From Aselliscus stoliczkanus (taxonomy: Eukaryota > Chordata > Mammalia > Chiroptera > Hipposideridae): DNA of 64,000 nt. The notes beneath the pieces are model-generated. The model was given only the letters and a program-made list of their open reading frames with translations. It was not told the DNA's origin and did no database searches. This document shows positions 54,883-64,000 of this stretch, in pieces. Both the position numbers and the translations under genes were made by a program. The stretch is from positions 109,138,852 through 109,202,851 of the forward strand of contig CM066728.1 of the NCBI GenBank assembly GCA_033961575.1, given 5' to 3'. The first letter of the stretch is position 1, and every line of letters begins with the position of its first letter.

Positions 54883-57347
54883 AAGTCATATATATTAAAG
54901 GAGCAGCAGGACCTTTCACTCACAGAGATGAAGAGTTTAAGGAAGATCATCATTCCAGATGAGAACTACTGAAAGGCCTAAAATTAAGAGTACATTACAT
55001 AAAAATGTTTTCCTTCCTTGGCATCTTAAAAGGAAGAACGATCTGCACAGGTTGATCAGCATCTGACAAAAAAGAACAAAAGAACAGCTGGAGACTGAAC
55101 CGAGTGACTGCGTATGAGTCTACAGTCCACAGGCATCAGAGAGGCCACCTGGATTCAAGGGAGAAGCACAGCAGTGAGTCGGCTCCCCTGGGCTCCAGCC
55201 TGGCATTTATGCTCCTTGAATGTGAACTTTCCCCATAGTCTAAAATGGGGGAAAAAAATCTGCTGCTCTCTTACTTTCTAACACATCATTTACAGAAAGA
55301 CATTTAACTGTTAAGAAAAGATAAACTCCTATAGGCTACAGGTCTAAGAAAATATCATTGTCATACAAAGTGCTAACTTGTAGGTTAGTCAAAGCATTTT
55401 CCCCAAAAAATTCAAAAGAAAGAACAAAAATTACCTACTGAAGAAGGACTTTACGAACCAAATACGTTTTCCAGGTTTATTCATGTTTGCATTGATACTG
55501 ATGCAAAGAAACTTGGTGTATCTTGTAAGCAATTAATATAAGAATTATTTCCTTTCTTACTGCCCAATCCTGTCCACGGTGTTTTAAGCAGTAAAAACAA
55601 CATCCAATTTATAGACTTCCAGTTGGACCATTTTATAAATAGCAAACTATAAGCTCAGAAAATTGCTGTCAAAAATATCAAGTGTAGGACAAAGAGGATG
55701 GCTGAGTACAGGGGAGGTCTTACTTTTCCATCTAAGGAAAAAAATTTCTACTTATAAATTGGTTTTTCACAAAGTACTTACATAAAAAAAATAAAATTGC
55801 ACATTCCTTTCCTAAATAGATCTATGACTAAGCTAAATATAGAATCTTGTGACAAGAGAAAGATTTTACAAATGTTAAAATTAGCCTTTGTGTTTTAAGA
55901 GTACGTGGTTTGTTGTTTGACTGAAGTTAGCATGGCATTCATTCATTCTAGGTGCCCCAGGAAGAACATGAAATGCAGATTTATGGTGGAGCATTTTGTA
56001 GCCTGTGGTAAGGCTCACCTGCTCCCAGGTGCAGAACCTGTGGAGAAAGCCCTCCCTGGCTAACTCCGGGCAGTGGGAAAAGGCACTGATTTCTTTCTAT
56101 TCTGCTCGGGCCGGTCTTTTCTCAGTTGTAGTGCATGCCCCTGAGTATTGAAAATCCCATTCCGCTAACTGATCCAATTGTTTCAAACAACCTGATGCCT
56201 ATTTATCTACACTGGAAGCATCCAAATAAGATTTGACCCCTTTGAGCCATTAAAAAGAAAAGAAAACAAGATACAATCCTTAAATTTCCGGCTCTCCAAC
56301 CTTTCGAGTAACATTTAATAAGGGCAGCAAATTCCAGAAAATAACCAAACTGCTTTATGTTAAACTGGTTCCAGCCACAGGATTGTATCTTCTCAACAGT
56401 GCTCAAGGCTTATCACCCCAAACACCGCAGGGCCACACCGCATTCTCTCGGCTCTTTCTCTTTAACCGCATTGAAAAATTCCCAGACCTTCATCAGGGTC
56501 TATTACTCACGACTCCTCCTTCCCAATCACCTCTCCATCTTTCTGACTCATTCCAATATTCCGTGAAGACTTTAATGTCTGGCTCATACTCATGTTTTTC
56601 TCCCCCAGTACAATCATTTTCCTGTCACTTCAATGCCACTTAGAAAGCCCCTCCAATATGCTTGCCTCTGAGTTTCCTTTTTTTTCACTTTTTTGGCTCC
56701 CATGGCCTTCTTCTCCATTTTATCACAGTGAATGGTTTGCATACTCACATCCTCAATCTTGTTATCACTTGGAAATTCTTCACATCTGAAAACAGGAACT
56801 TCAGGATATCACAAACCCAGCTTTCCTCTTGTCCTCTTTTCCTCCCATGGCATTTTTTTTTACTCTTAGACAGCTAATCATTTAACTCCTTTTGCTTTTA
56901 CTTTCTTTCTTATCCCACCTATACCCCACAGTGTGGGTACCCTCAGCTGATTCTTTCATGCTCCTTTGCTGAATTTGCCTAGCAAATGCTGCAGTCGACC
57001 TCTTATAGCCTACTCATGGAGCTGACCCCTATGGCAAATGCACTCCACCTCCGATGCTGTGTGTCCGATCAGTTCTCCTACTTCCTGGAGATAACTCCCT
57101 CCCCCACTTCATTTGCGGACTCATAACCCTTATCTTCTTTTCCAAATTAATGAATTCATAAACATATTCATTCATCTAGTAGCCTATCTATTTTTTCATC
57201 TTGTCTCCCATTTACTCAGCCATTTATTCAAAAGTGTTTATTAAATGTCTACAATGTGTTAAATAGTATATTAGGCAATGGGGTAAAATGATATTATAAA
57301 ATTTATTAATTGAATATGTATCACTCTTAAAATAAGCAAGGTAGGAT
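54883..57347. other. Unassigned 2.5 kb
   Basis: No repeat family recognised with confidence. Pyrimidine-rich sequence at 56380-56900 gives long Ser/Phe/Leu open frames on the plus strand (for example 56383-56643) that look compositional. A 'gtttattaaatgtctacaat' segment near 57234 recalls a MIR or L2 tail. Confidence 0.35.
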
Positions 57348-57740
57348 GTATCAGTCAGAGTTCTCCAAAATAACCAAACTGAGAGGAGATATATGTATTT
57401 ATTTTTGAGAATTGACTCATGTGATTGTAGAGGCTGGTGTGTCCAAAATTTGCAGGGCAGGCCAGCAGACTGGAAACCCAGGAGAGATTTCTATGTTACA
57501 GTCTTTAGGTAGAATTCCTTCTTCTTCAGGAAGCCTCAATTTCTGCTCTTAAGACCTTCAATTAATTGGATGAGACTCACCCACATTATCCAGAGTAATC
57601 TCCTTTACTTAAGGTCCACTGACTATAGATATTAATAACATCAACAAAATACCTTCACAGCAACATCTATGACAAGTGTTTGACCTAACCATTGGGTGTC
57701 AGAGCCTAATCAAATTGACACATACAATTTAACTATCACA
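57348..57740 (-). mobile_element. MLT2-like ERVL LTR, antisense
   Basis: Minus-orientation LTR. Landmarks left to right: 'tatcagtcagagttctccaa', 'attgactcatgtgattgtag', 'aggctggtgtgtccaaaatt', 'gcagggcaggccagcagact', 'accttcaattaattggatga', 'gactcacccacattatccag', 'aatcaaattgacacatacaa' and 'tttaactatcaca'. The order matches an ERVL LTR of MLT2 type. Non-coding. Confidence 0.85.
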
Positions 57741-57743
57741 GGG

Positions 57744-58129
57744 TGTTATCAACTGAACTGCATCTGTCCCACATTCATTTGTTGAAACTCTAATTCCCAG
57801 TGTGACTGCATTGAGAGACAGGGCCTATAGGGAGATAGTAGGTTCAATGAGGTCATGAGGATGAGGCCTCAATGGGATAGAACTGCTGTCCATGTAAGAG
57901 AAAGTTACACTAGAGATCTCTTTCCACACGCACACAGAGAAGAGACCATGTGAGGACACAGTGAGCAGTGACCATTCGCAAGCCAAGCAGTGAGCTTTCA
58001 CCAGGACCCATTTCTGAGGCACCCTGAGCCTGGACTTCCAGCCTCCAGAATGTAAGAACAAAAATTTCTGTTGTTTAATCCACATAGCCTGTGGCATTTT
58101 GTTATATCAACTGTGCAGACTGATATGCA
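57744..58129 (+). mobile_element. MaLR LTR (MST/MLT1-type)
   Basis: Plus-orientation LTR immediately after the MLT2-like LTR. It begins 'tgttatcaactgaactgc', continues 'attcatttgttgaaactcta', 'attcccagtgtgactgcatt', 'gaggtcatgaggatgaggcc', 'ccatgtgaggacacagtgag', 'cctggacttccagcctccag' and ends 'gtggcattttgttatatcaa'. Matches the MaLR LTR plan. Confidence 0.9.
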
Positions 58130-58139
58130 GGGTATTATT

Positions 58140-58165
58140 GAAAAAGAAAAAGAGAGAGAGGAGAG
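58140..58165. repeat. (GA)-rich short run
   Basis: A purine-only stretch 'aaaaagagagagaggaga' type. Confidence 0.85.
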
Positions 58166-58199
58166 GCAACCTATTAAAGAAAATGATTGGTAAAATGTT

Positions 58200-58345
58200 A
58201 ATTTTCAAACCTGGCTGTATATCAGGCCACCACCTTGGGAGCATTTACAGGTAGAGTCCCCAAGCCTGGAGACTCTCATTCAGCAGTCTGGGAATAAGGA
58301 ACAGTTGCGGTTCCCAGAAAATGTATACCCACACCCCCACTGTTT
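58200..58345 (+). mobile_element. hAT-type MER fragment (tentative)
   Basis: The words 'aacctggctgtatatcaggc', 'accttgggagcatttacag' and 'agactctcattcagcagtct' loosely follow non-autonomous hAT-Charlie elements. Strongly diverged; subfamily unknown. Confidence 0.4.
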
Positions 58346-60052
58346 AGAGCCGTGGTCTACAAAGCAGATACACAGCAGACAGGGTTGGTGAGTTGTGATA
58401 ACCATGCCTTCTGTTGCCACAGGGAAAATATCCCTTAGAGTTCCTGTTCTTGCCCCAGGCCTCTGAGGTAGACAATAAGGCCTGACGAGTCTTCCAATGC
58501 AAACACAGTGTGTAGAACCCGTACTAGAAGCTACTGTTCCCCCTGAGCCCCACTACCGGAGGATAATGGGAGAAAAGGTCCACAAAACCACAAAGACGAA
58601 GCCAAGAGAAGGGGACACAACAGTGAATGAAAGATGGCAACACAACTGGGGAGATGGAGAGCAGATGGGTGAGTGGTACGGATTTAGCAGAATGGAGACT
58701 GTGTAAGTTAAGTGCCTGCAGCGGGGGAACCAAAGACGTTCGTTAGGTTGTGTCATAGAATGAGGAAGGCCCAGGAACATGGTGACCTTCCCATGGAGGA
58801 GTATCTGATATCGTCTGTGGGAGAAGCAGAGCCCCCTCTCCAGACAAACGCTGGCGTTTTCTTTCTGGAAAGGGTGAACCACAGATTGTAAACTCAGGGG
58901 CATCGGGCCCAGCCCGGGGCAGGTTGCCTTCCTGAAGACAGAGCGGAAGTCCCGAGCAGCAGGCTTCGATGGGACCTGCTGAGGAGGTGGGAATCTCCTA
59001 TATCTGAGCCGCCCAGCCATTCGGGAACGAGTTCTGAACAGTGAGCCCTTGGGATGTGTCTAGGCAACTAAGGAAGTAACAATTTTTTTCATTGTAATTC
59101 ATTGACAACAAGACACAGCACAGCACACAGGACAGAATGGTGAATTCCTCCTGGGAAAACTGACCAGCTCAGGAAGACAGGTCTAGAGACAAACATTTGT
59201 GGGTTCTCCAGTGAAACCATGAGACCTCTATCGGACAGCCCCACGGAGAAAGGCACTCATTCTGTCGCACAGTGTGTCTAATCAGGTTTTTGCTAACTCC
59301 CTTCCAAAATAAAAGTGGGCAACTAAGCACCATCATCCATCTGAGGACGGCCTCAACATGTAAGGGCAAGACCAAGATCAAGAACTTGTTTTGTTTTGTT
59401 TTTAAAGTTGGCGGGAAGCCAACAAAGGGTATTCACAAAAAACTAATGGAGTAGAGAGAGCATCAAACTTAAAATTTGCACACAGGGATAATCTCAGACA
59501 GAAAAGAAAAGAAAAGAAAAGGCAGTGCATCCATGAAAGGAGAAGATGCGTGATGGTTATCACAGCAGAGCCACCACAAAGGCAGGGGAAATTAAAAACC
59601 AAGCGAGAGAACATTCAGAGGAGTTAGAGGCGAGGCAGGCGGAGGAAATCTCCCCATGAAGGGCTCGACCAACGCCAAGCACAGACGCTGCGCAGGAAGA
59701 GGCCACCTCCAGGAAGCCAGGGGGCTCTCAACCTGGTATGTTCCCTTGAAATTCATGGAACTCCCCCGGGCACTGTGGCTTCCCACTGGCTGCACAATTG
59801 CTCAGGCGCAGTGCGGAAGCAGGAGAGGCTGAGAAAGTGTGCCTGGCATCTGGATTTTATGTAGAACATGGAGCCACTTAGCCTGGAGCCCCAGCACTGC
59901 AGGGCCCCTGGGAAAGGCTCCCACCTGCGTCCCTGTGGCCTGACAGCACCCCATCTCAGGACGGCCTAAGTGGCTGGGTTTCCACAAAGCGCCTCATGAG
60001 GTAGGCGTGTGACAATAAAAGCTTTCCAATTTAGAGCAGCTTCACACAAACA
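58346..60052. other. Unassigned 1.7 kb
   Basis: No recognised repeat except a short (AAAAG)n run near 59500-59520. A 155-codon open frame on the minus strand (58553-59020) overlaps other open frames and has no family resemblance. Confidence 0.35.
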
Positions 60053-60058
60053 TTTATT
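60053..60058 (-). promoter_or_regulatory. Poly-A signal AATAAA (minus strand)
   Basis: A canonical hexamer about 60 bp beyond the stop of the candidate exon at 60118-60366. The spacing would make a very short 3' UTR. Hexamers are common by chance in AT-rich DNA. Confidence 0.3.
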
Positions 60059-60117
60059 TAGAACAAGGAGATAATGAGTGATTATTTTCACTTCTAGAAG
60101 ACCACAGCTGTTGTTCA

Positions 60118-60366
60118 TTAGAGAACGTCAATCAGAAACAGCTCTTCCATGCATATGAGCTCGTTTTCAAGGATTCTCAGAGACTCGGTTAAGCAAAACT
60201 GAAGGACTTCTTCAGAACCCAATTCTGCAATCCCTTCTGCAGGAAGCCTTCGAAGGGGATGTGGAGGCTGGTATGAGCCCCACTGAGAGACTTCAGTTGA
60301 ACCAAACGCTGGCTCAGTAAAAAGAACCTCTTCATTTAAGTACCTTGCAATCAATAGAATGTTTTT
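60118..60366 (-). CDS. Candidate terminal coding exon, unknown
   Basis: An unrecognised stretch of 82 codons on the minus strand, closed by TAA at 60118-60120. The peptide includes ARYLNEEVLFTEPAFGSTEV near its start and ends RILENELICMEELFLIDVL. By hand count 26 of 82 codons start with G, fewer end in G, and fewest have G in the middle, the pattern of genuine coding DNA. A poly-A signal AATAAA sits on the same strand at 60053-60058, about 60 bp past the stop, followed by GT-rich sequence. Upstream, an in-frame TAG at 60367-60369 coincides with a possible splice acceptor AG, but the pyrimidine tract before it is poor. I know of no family with this peptide. Alternatives are a chance open frame or a decayed pseudogene. 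No partner exon was identified. Confidence 0.25.
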   Translation of the reverse strand, partial: KNILLIARYLNEEVLFTEPAFGSTEVSQWGSYQPPHPLRRLPAEGIAELGSEEVLQFCLTESLRILENELICMEELFLIDVL

Positions 60367-60534
60367 CTAATTGATTTTTGCCCCAGGTTTGCTTTTTGTA
60401 AAATGTGAATCAAGTCAAGTAAAAAACTTCCACATTTTAAAATCCAAATAAAACCACGACATAGATTACATTCCTGAATTAGGCTTGTAGCCAGTGTCTC
60501 CAACATCATCAACACAGGTTAATATTTAGAGAAG

Positions 60535-60695
60535 TGGCAGATCTGAGTTCCAATCCCAACTCTAATGCTTTCTAGCTCTATGGCCTTGAATGAACCACTT
60601 AACCTGTCTGAGCCTGGGTACCCTCCTTGATACCTGTGGTATTGTTCTGTAAACTGAAAAGCATCATTGACATGAAGATGTTAGTTATTGAATAG
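60535..60695 (+). mobile_element. MIR SINE
   Basis: The words 'ggcagatctgagttccaatc', 'ccaactctaatgctttctag', 'ctctatggccttgaatgaac', 'cacttaacctgtctgagcct' and 'tctgtaaactgaaaagc' follow the MIR core closely. Confidence 0.85.
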
Positions 60696-60779
60696 AAGCC
60701 AGAGTCCAAAAAAGTCTTGTGTGCACCCTAGCAGTGTGATCTATCAATATTAACCAAGATTTACAAACAAAATCTCATA

Positions 60780-60998
60780 GACAGACAACAGTTGAGTGGT
60801 AACCAGAGGCTAAGGGATGGGGGAGGGGGCTACAAGAAGGTAAAGGGGGTCAAATATATGGTGGTGGAAGGAGAACTGACTCTGGGTGCTGAACACACAA
60901 TGCCATATACAGATGTTGTACACTTGAAACCTACATAATGTTACAAACCAGTGTTACTCCAATAAATTTAATAAAAATTATTTTTTAAAACACCTTAA
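60780..60998 (+). mobile_element. L1 3' end, bat-type
   Basis: The sequence 'gttgagtggtaaccagaggc', 'ggtaaagggggtcaaatata', 'tggtggtggaaggagaactg', 'ctgggtgctgaacacacaat', 'gatgttgtacacttgaaacc' and 'ccaataaatttaataaaa' is an L1 3' UTR and tail of the type I associate with bats. It is less degraded than the copy at 28180-28370. Confidence 0.8.
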
Positions 60999-61764
60999 AA
61001 AAAGATTTAGCGGTCCAAATAAAAGCTCATGAGTCACTCATTTAACTCAATACATTATATTCAACACAGCACAGTTACTACCCTCTCCAAAAGATAGTCA
61101 TCAATATCTGTATTCCATTTCCCTGCTTATTGAAGCTTCACAGAAAATTGCTGTTGGTGTTTCACATAAAATGAACAAAAAAGCCTCTTTTCCCAGTTAG
61201 TTACATAAAGATCACACCCTTATCTCAATGCACACATGCACATCCAGTCACTCACATCCCTAGGACACTTCACCACGGAATGCTATGGATGTTATGGATT
61301 CTGCCTGCTGGTGACGAGTTCAAGGACTTGTTGAACTAAGGAAACTATTATTCATTTCCCCCATTGGTGTTCCTTGAAACCTACAATAATGCACTGACAA
61401 ATTTTTGAGGTGATCCCTGTTGCAAAGTGAAATGCAAATTAAATGCATTTGTCATTTAACATCTTCTACAATATTCTTAACAAGTGTCACGAAAGGCCCC
61501 ACAGAGTGTGGCACAAAGAGAGAAGTGGGGGCAGAGCTCTGAGAAGGGTGGGGCCTGAATTCACAGTTAGGGCCTTAATGACTCTTGAATTTAGATTCCT
61601 CAAGTCACTGTTCTTGGAGGCCACTTTCAGAAAGGAGGTCTAAGGAACTTCATGGTGAGCCTCCTGTGGACAGAGACAAATCCCTACCCCATTCTGGACA
61701 TCAAAAACCTCCCACTTGATGCCCCAAAGTATGTCTCAGACTTTGATGACAAAGATCACCTAGG
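60999..61764. other. Unassigned sequence
   Basis: No recognised repeat or supported exon. Confidence 0.35.
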
Positions 61765-61908
61765 ACAGTGCTTCTCAAACTCTGATCCCAAGCCGAAGAA
61801 GGTTTTACTAAAATGTGGGTTCTTATTTAGTAGGTCTGGGTTGGGGCTCATGAGTCTCCATTTCTAACAAGCTCCCAGGTGGCATCCATGCTTCTGATCC
61901 AGGGGCCA
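61765..61908 (+). mobile_element. hAT-Charlie MER-type fragment
   Basis: The end 'cagtgcttctcaaactctga', then 'gttcttatttagtaggtctg', 'ggttggggctcatgagtctc' and 'catttctaacaagctcccag' with 'ggtggcatccatgcttctga' follows a common hAT-derived element. Internally shortened. Confidence 0.75.
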
Positions 61909-62039
61909 TAATTAGTGTAGCCAAAGTTTGCAAATTGTAGATTCATCAACGTTTTGTTATTGGTATTTGTTATTATCAAGAAAATCAAGAAAGACTGGAT
62001 ACCTGCTTCACACATAATAATTGCTAAATAGGTGCTTAT
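61909..62039. other. Unassigned; L2/MIR-like end
   Basis: The 'cttcacacataataattgct' and 'aaataggtgcttattgaa' text at 62010-62042 resembles an L2 or MIR 3' tail, too short to call firmly. Confidence 0.3.
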
Positions 62040-62130
62040 TGAAGGATGGATGGATGGATGATGAATAGATGAATGTTATAGGATGGATGGATGAATGGCT
62101 AGATGAATGGATGAATAAAGTGAGTGAATA
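62040..62130. repeat. (GGAT)n degenerate microsatellite
   Basis: Runs of ggatggatgg and atgaatgg separated by short interruptions. Confidence 0.9.
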
Positions 62131-62384
62131 AACTAATAAGTAAAATAATACAATAACCTTTCCAAATGTTAGCTCTCATTCTATAAGATGGAAGACACTT
62201 GTCAGCTAACCTTTTCTAATTTTTTTTAACTTCCAGAATATAGGTCATTGTACGAAATAAAATACAAGAAGATATAATAATCTGTTAACAAAATCCTTGG
62301 GTCTGAAATTACTGCAAAGGTTGAAACTGGAAGTTGTGGGAAAGTGCAGCACAGCATTGTATCTAGTCTGCCAAACCAAGACAT

Positions 62385-62530
62385 CAGGACCTGGGTTCTC
62401 TCTCTCTAAGCAGCTCTAGCCTTGGGCAAGTCAACTCTCCACACAAGGACTCAGCCTCCTCATCATTAAATTGCAGATGAAAACATTTACCATTTACCCT
62501 GAAGGGCTGTGGTGAGTATGGGGGGAGGAG
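62385..62530 (+). mobile_element. MIR SINE
   Basis: The words 'aggacctgggttctctctct', 'gccttgggcaagtcaactct', 'ggactcagcctcctcatcat' and 'gggctgtggtgagtat' follow MIR. Confidence 0.8.
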
Positions 62531-62584
62531 AAGGGCGAGATGGCAGGAGGTGAGAGAAGAGAGGGAGAGGACAAATAACACAGG

Positions 62585-62770
62585 TTTGAGCTTTGGAGTC
62601 AGACAGACCTACATTCAGATCCCAGCCCTGCCACGGACCTCCTCTGTAAACTTAATTAATTTCTGAGCCTAACCACGCTCCAGTTTCCTCCAATGTAAAA
62701 TGATGACAGTGACAATTGTGGATGCATGGTGGGCTTGTTGACATACATGTCACATGTAAGAGTTTATCAT
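62585..62770 (+). mobile_element. MIR SINE
   Basis: The words 'gagctttggagtcagacaga', 'cctacattcagatcccagcc', 'ctgccacggacctcctctgt' and 'cagtttcctccaatgtaaaa' follow MIR from its start through the core and beyond. It lies 55 bp after another MIR in the same orientation. Confidence 0.9.
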
Positions 62771-63129
62771 ACTCTTTAGGAATTGATCAGTATACGATCC
62801 ACATCTCCCGCCTTTAGCCTCATTGGTTATTTCTATAATGTTTACATTCACAGTAAGCTAAATTTTTATGAATATATTAGACCTCAAAGCATATTTCAAC
62901 AGCATCTACACTGCCAATTTTGAAAAACTCACACTCTGAGGGCATATTTACTATTTTTCCAAAGCTAATAATCAAGCAATTCTAATTATCCAATACAAAT
63001 ATTAAAATGCTGATATAAGAAGCTTTCTCACCTCAGGCTTTGACAAAAATTATTTGTTTGACATATGGGACTCAGTGTTTAAAACCATCTGGTTTTACAA
63101 AATCCTCTTTTTTCTATTTGATTATCAAG
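62771..63129. other. Unassigned sequence
   Basis: AT-rich unique-looking sequence ending in a pyrimidine-rich tract 'cctcttttttctatttgatt' just before the possible acceptor at 63128-63129. Confidence 0.35.
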
Positions 63130-63303
63130 AGAGAACATCCAATGTTCAGCATAGCCAGAGAGGCTTTCTCAATTCTTCAAGAACAAACCTTTTCTCTGAA
63201 CGGTGCTCATCCACCAAGCTGTAAAGTTGAGTGTGCTCGGCAGCACTCTGTCATCCAGTGGAATGGCATAAGAGATACGGCCGAGCAGGCCCTCAAGGGA
63301 CAG
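63130..63303 (+). CDS. Candidate internal coding exon, unknown
   Basis: A 174-bp segment flanked by a plausible acceptor (pyrimidine-rich tract, then 'attatcaag' ending at 63129) and a consensus donor (CAG before 'gtaagt' at 63304-63309). It is exactly 58 codons, phase 0 at both ends, and open throughout. The peptide begins REHPMFSIAREAFSILQEQT and ends GIRDTAEQALKGQ. By hand count 17 of 58 codons start with G, which fits coding DNA. I do not recognise the family. The same frame continues open past the donor for over 60 codons in GC-rich sequence, so the donor is not needed to explain the open frame. It could be an exon of a poorly conserved gene, a non-coding RNA exon, or chance. Confidence 0.22.
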
Positions 63304-63849
63304 GTAAGTGACCTGGAGAAGTGGCCCAGGTGCCCCCGTCCTGCTACCCTGCCTTCTAACCACCGGCTTCTCAGAGGCAAGGACGCAAGGGAAGTAGTTT
63401 GCCAGGGCCCCGTTCTCCGGCCGGGGTCTCCCAGGCTCCGGCCGAGGCCCCTCCATTGCGCCATTCCATCTGGAATCCAGGGAGCAAAATAATGTTTAAC
63501 CAGCTGGCCCTGACCCCAGTGACATCCCTGGAAGCACTCACAGCACCCCGCTTTACTGCGATCCGTCTCAGCAGAATTCTGCGTTCTCTCGGATTTTATA
63601 TTTTCAGGTGTGTCAATAGCCTGGTCTATGAGTGGCCTTGAAATAGTTGCAAATAATAAGTATTAAAACTAAATTGTTGCGTGTCACTCCTTGGGTTTTT
63701 GTAATAAGTATTGGTCCGTGACCTCATTCTACAGGTCAGGATGAGAGAAACTTACGGTTACTGCACCAGCACCACTGCTTGTCCCCAGATGGTGATGGCC
63801 AGATTGATGCCACGGAGGACAGCAGAGAAGCAAATGTAGTGAAACGCTG
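63304..63849. other. Unassigned, GC-richer sequence
   Basis: GC-richer at 63310-63480 with several open frames on both strands due to composition. No repeat recognised. Confidence 0.35.
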
Positions 63850-64000
63850 CTGTGCTGTGCCTCTCACGTGGTGGAAAGAGGCTGTCTCTTTTATCCAGGT
63901 GCTAATCCCGTTCATGAGGGCTCTGCCCTCAGGACCTAATCACCTTCCAAAGCCCCACCTTCTGATACCAGCGCTTTAGAGGTTAGGATTTCTATACATA
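63850..64000 (-). mobile_element. MST/MaLR-type LTR, antisense, cut by window end
   Basis: The words 'ctcttttatccaggtgctaa', 'tcccgttcatgagggctctg', 'ccctcaggacctaatcacct', 'tccaaagccccaccttctga' and 'gaggttaggatttctataca' follow an antisense MST-type MaLR LTR. It runs off the right edge, so its end is not seen. Confidence 0.82.

Noticed and set aside
58553..59020. 155-codon minus-strand open frame
   Set aside because: Overlaps other open frames on both strands and shows no domain or coding-like codon pattern I could detect.
1..64000. CRISPR array, bacterial operon or integrated prophage
   Set aside because: No regularly spaced short repeats, no dense same-strand genes, and mammal-specific transposons occur throughout. 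The window is vertebrate nuclear DNA.

Overview
This is 64 kb of nuclear DNA from a placental mammal, almost certainly non-coding intergenic or deep intronic sequence. No known protein-coding gene, rRNA, functional tRNA or CRISPR array could be recognised. It contains fossils shared by placental mammals: MIR and L2, MLT1/MST-type MaLR LTRs, an MLT2-like ERVL LTR, Tigger and MER5-type DNA transposons, and several generations of L1. It also carries a young tRNA-derived SINE family with intact target-site duplications. The tails of the long SINE copies (short C/T-rich 'ccccaat' motifs, then 'aataaaa' and poly-A) resemble the Rhin-1 SINE of horseshoe-bat relatives. Two L1 3' ends have the 'acttgaaacctac...ccaataaattt' type ending that I associate with bat L1s. 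My best guess is a bat, probably a rhinolophoid yinpterochiropteran. Mammal is certain, bat is likely, and the family is only a guess from remembered repeat consensuses.

Layout. 1-10 kb: mostly unassigned sequence with three short SINEs, a 51-bp tandem repeat, an old antisense L1, an AT-rich stretch, a Tigger1 remnant that still encodes the first 49 residues of its transposase, and a mid-length SINE. 10-20 kb: a probable solo LTR, a long SINE, a short L1 tail, and unique sequence with one block (17.09-17.5 kb) that looks like a conserved non-coding element. 20-30 kb: dense repeats (L1 tails, Tigger-like, MER5A, hAT, a SINE tandem, MLT1, MIR, microsatellites). 30-38 kb: repeat-poor, with a GC- and CpG-rich island at 32.74-33.28 kb and two further CNE-like blocks. 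38-50 kb: L1-rich, with an ORF1-region fragment, two ORF2 fragments in opposite orientation, and a long 3'-terminal fragment, plus a 270-bp alternating CA/TG tract. 50-64 kb: a CNE-like block, MLT1, a probable solo LTR, an AT-rich minisatellite, abutting MLT2-like and MaLR LTRs, MIRs, and two weak exon candidates near the right end.

Most of the protein-like open frames are short and have no family resemblance. The only clear protein homologies are to transposon proteins (Tigger1 transposase, L1 ORF1/ORF2), all broken. Two segments, 60118-60366 (minus) and 63130-63303 (plus), have coding-like codon periodicity plus a poly-A signal or a pair of splice-site-like sequences. They are the best candidates for real exons, at low confidence. 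I found no evidence of a novel multi-gene system.
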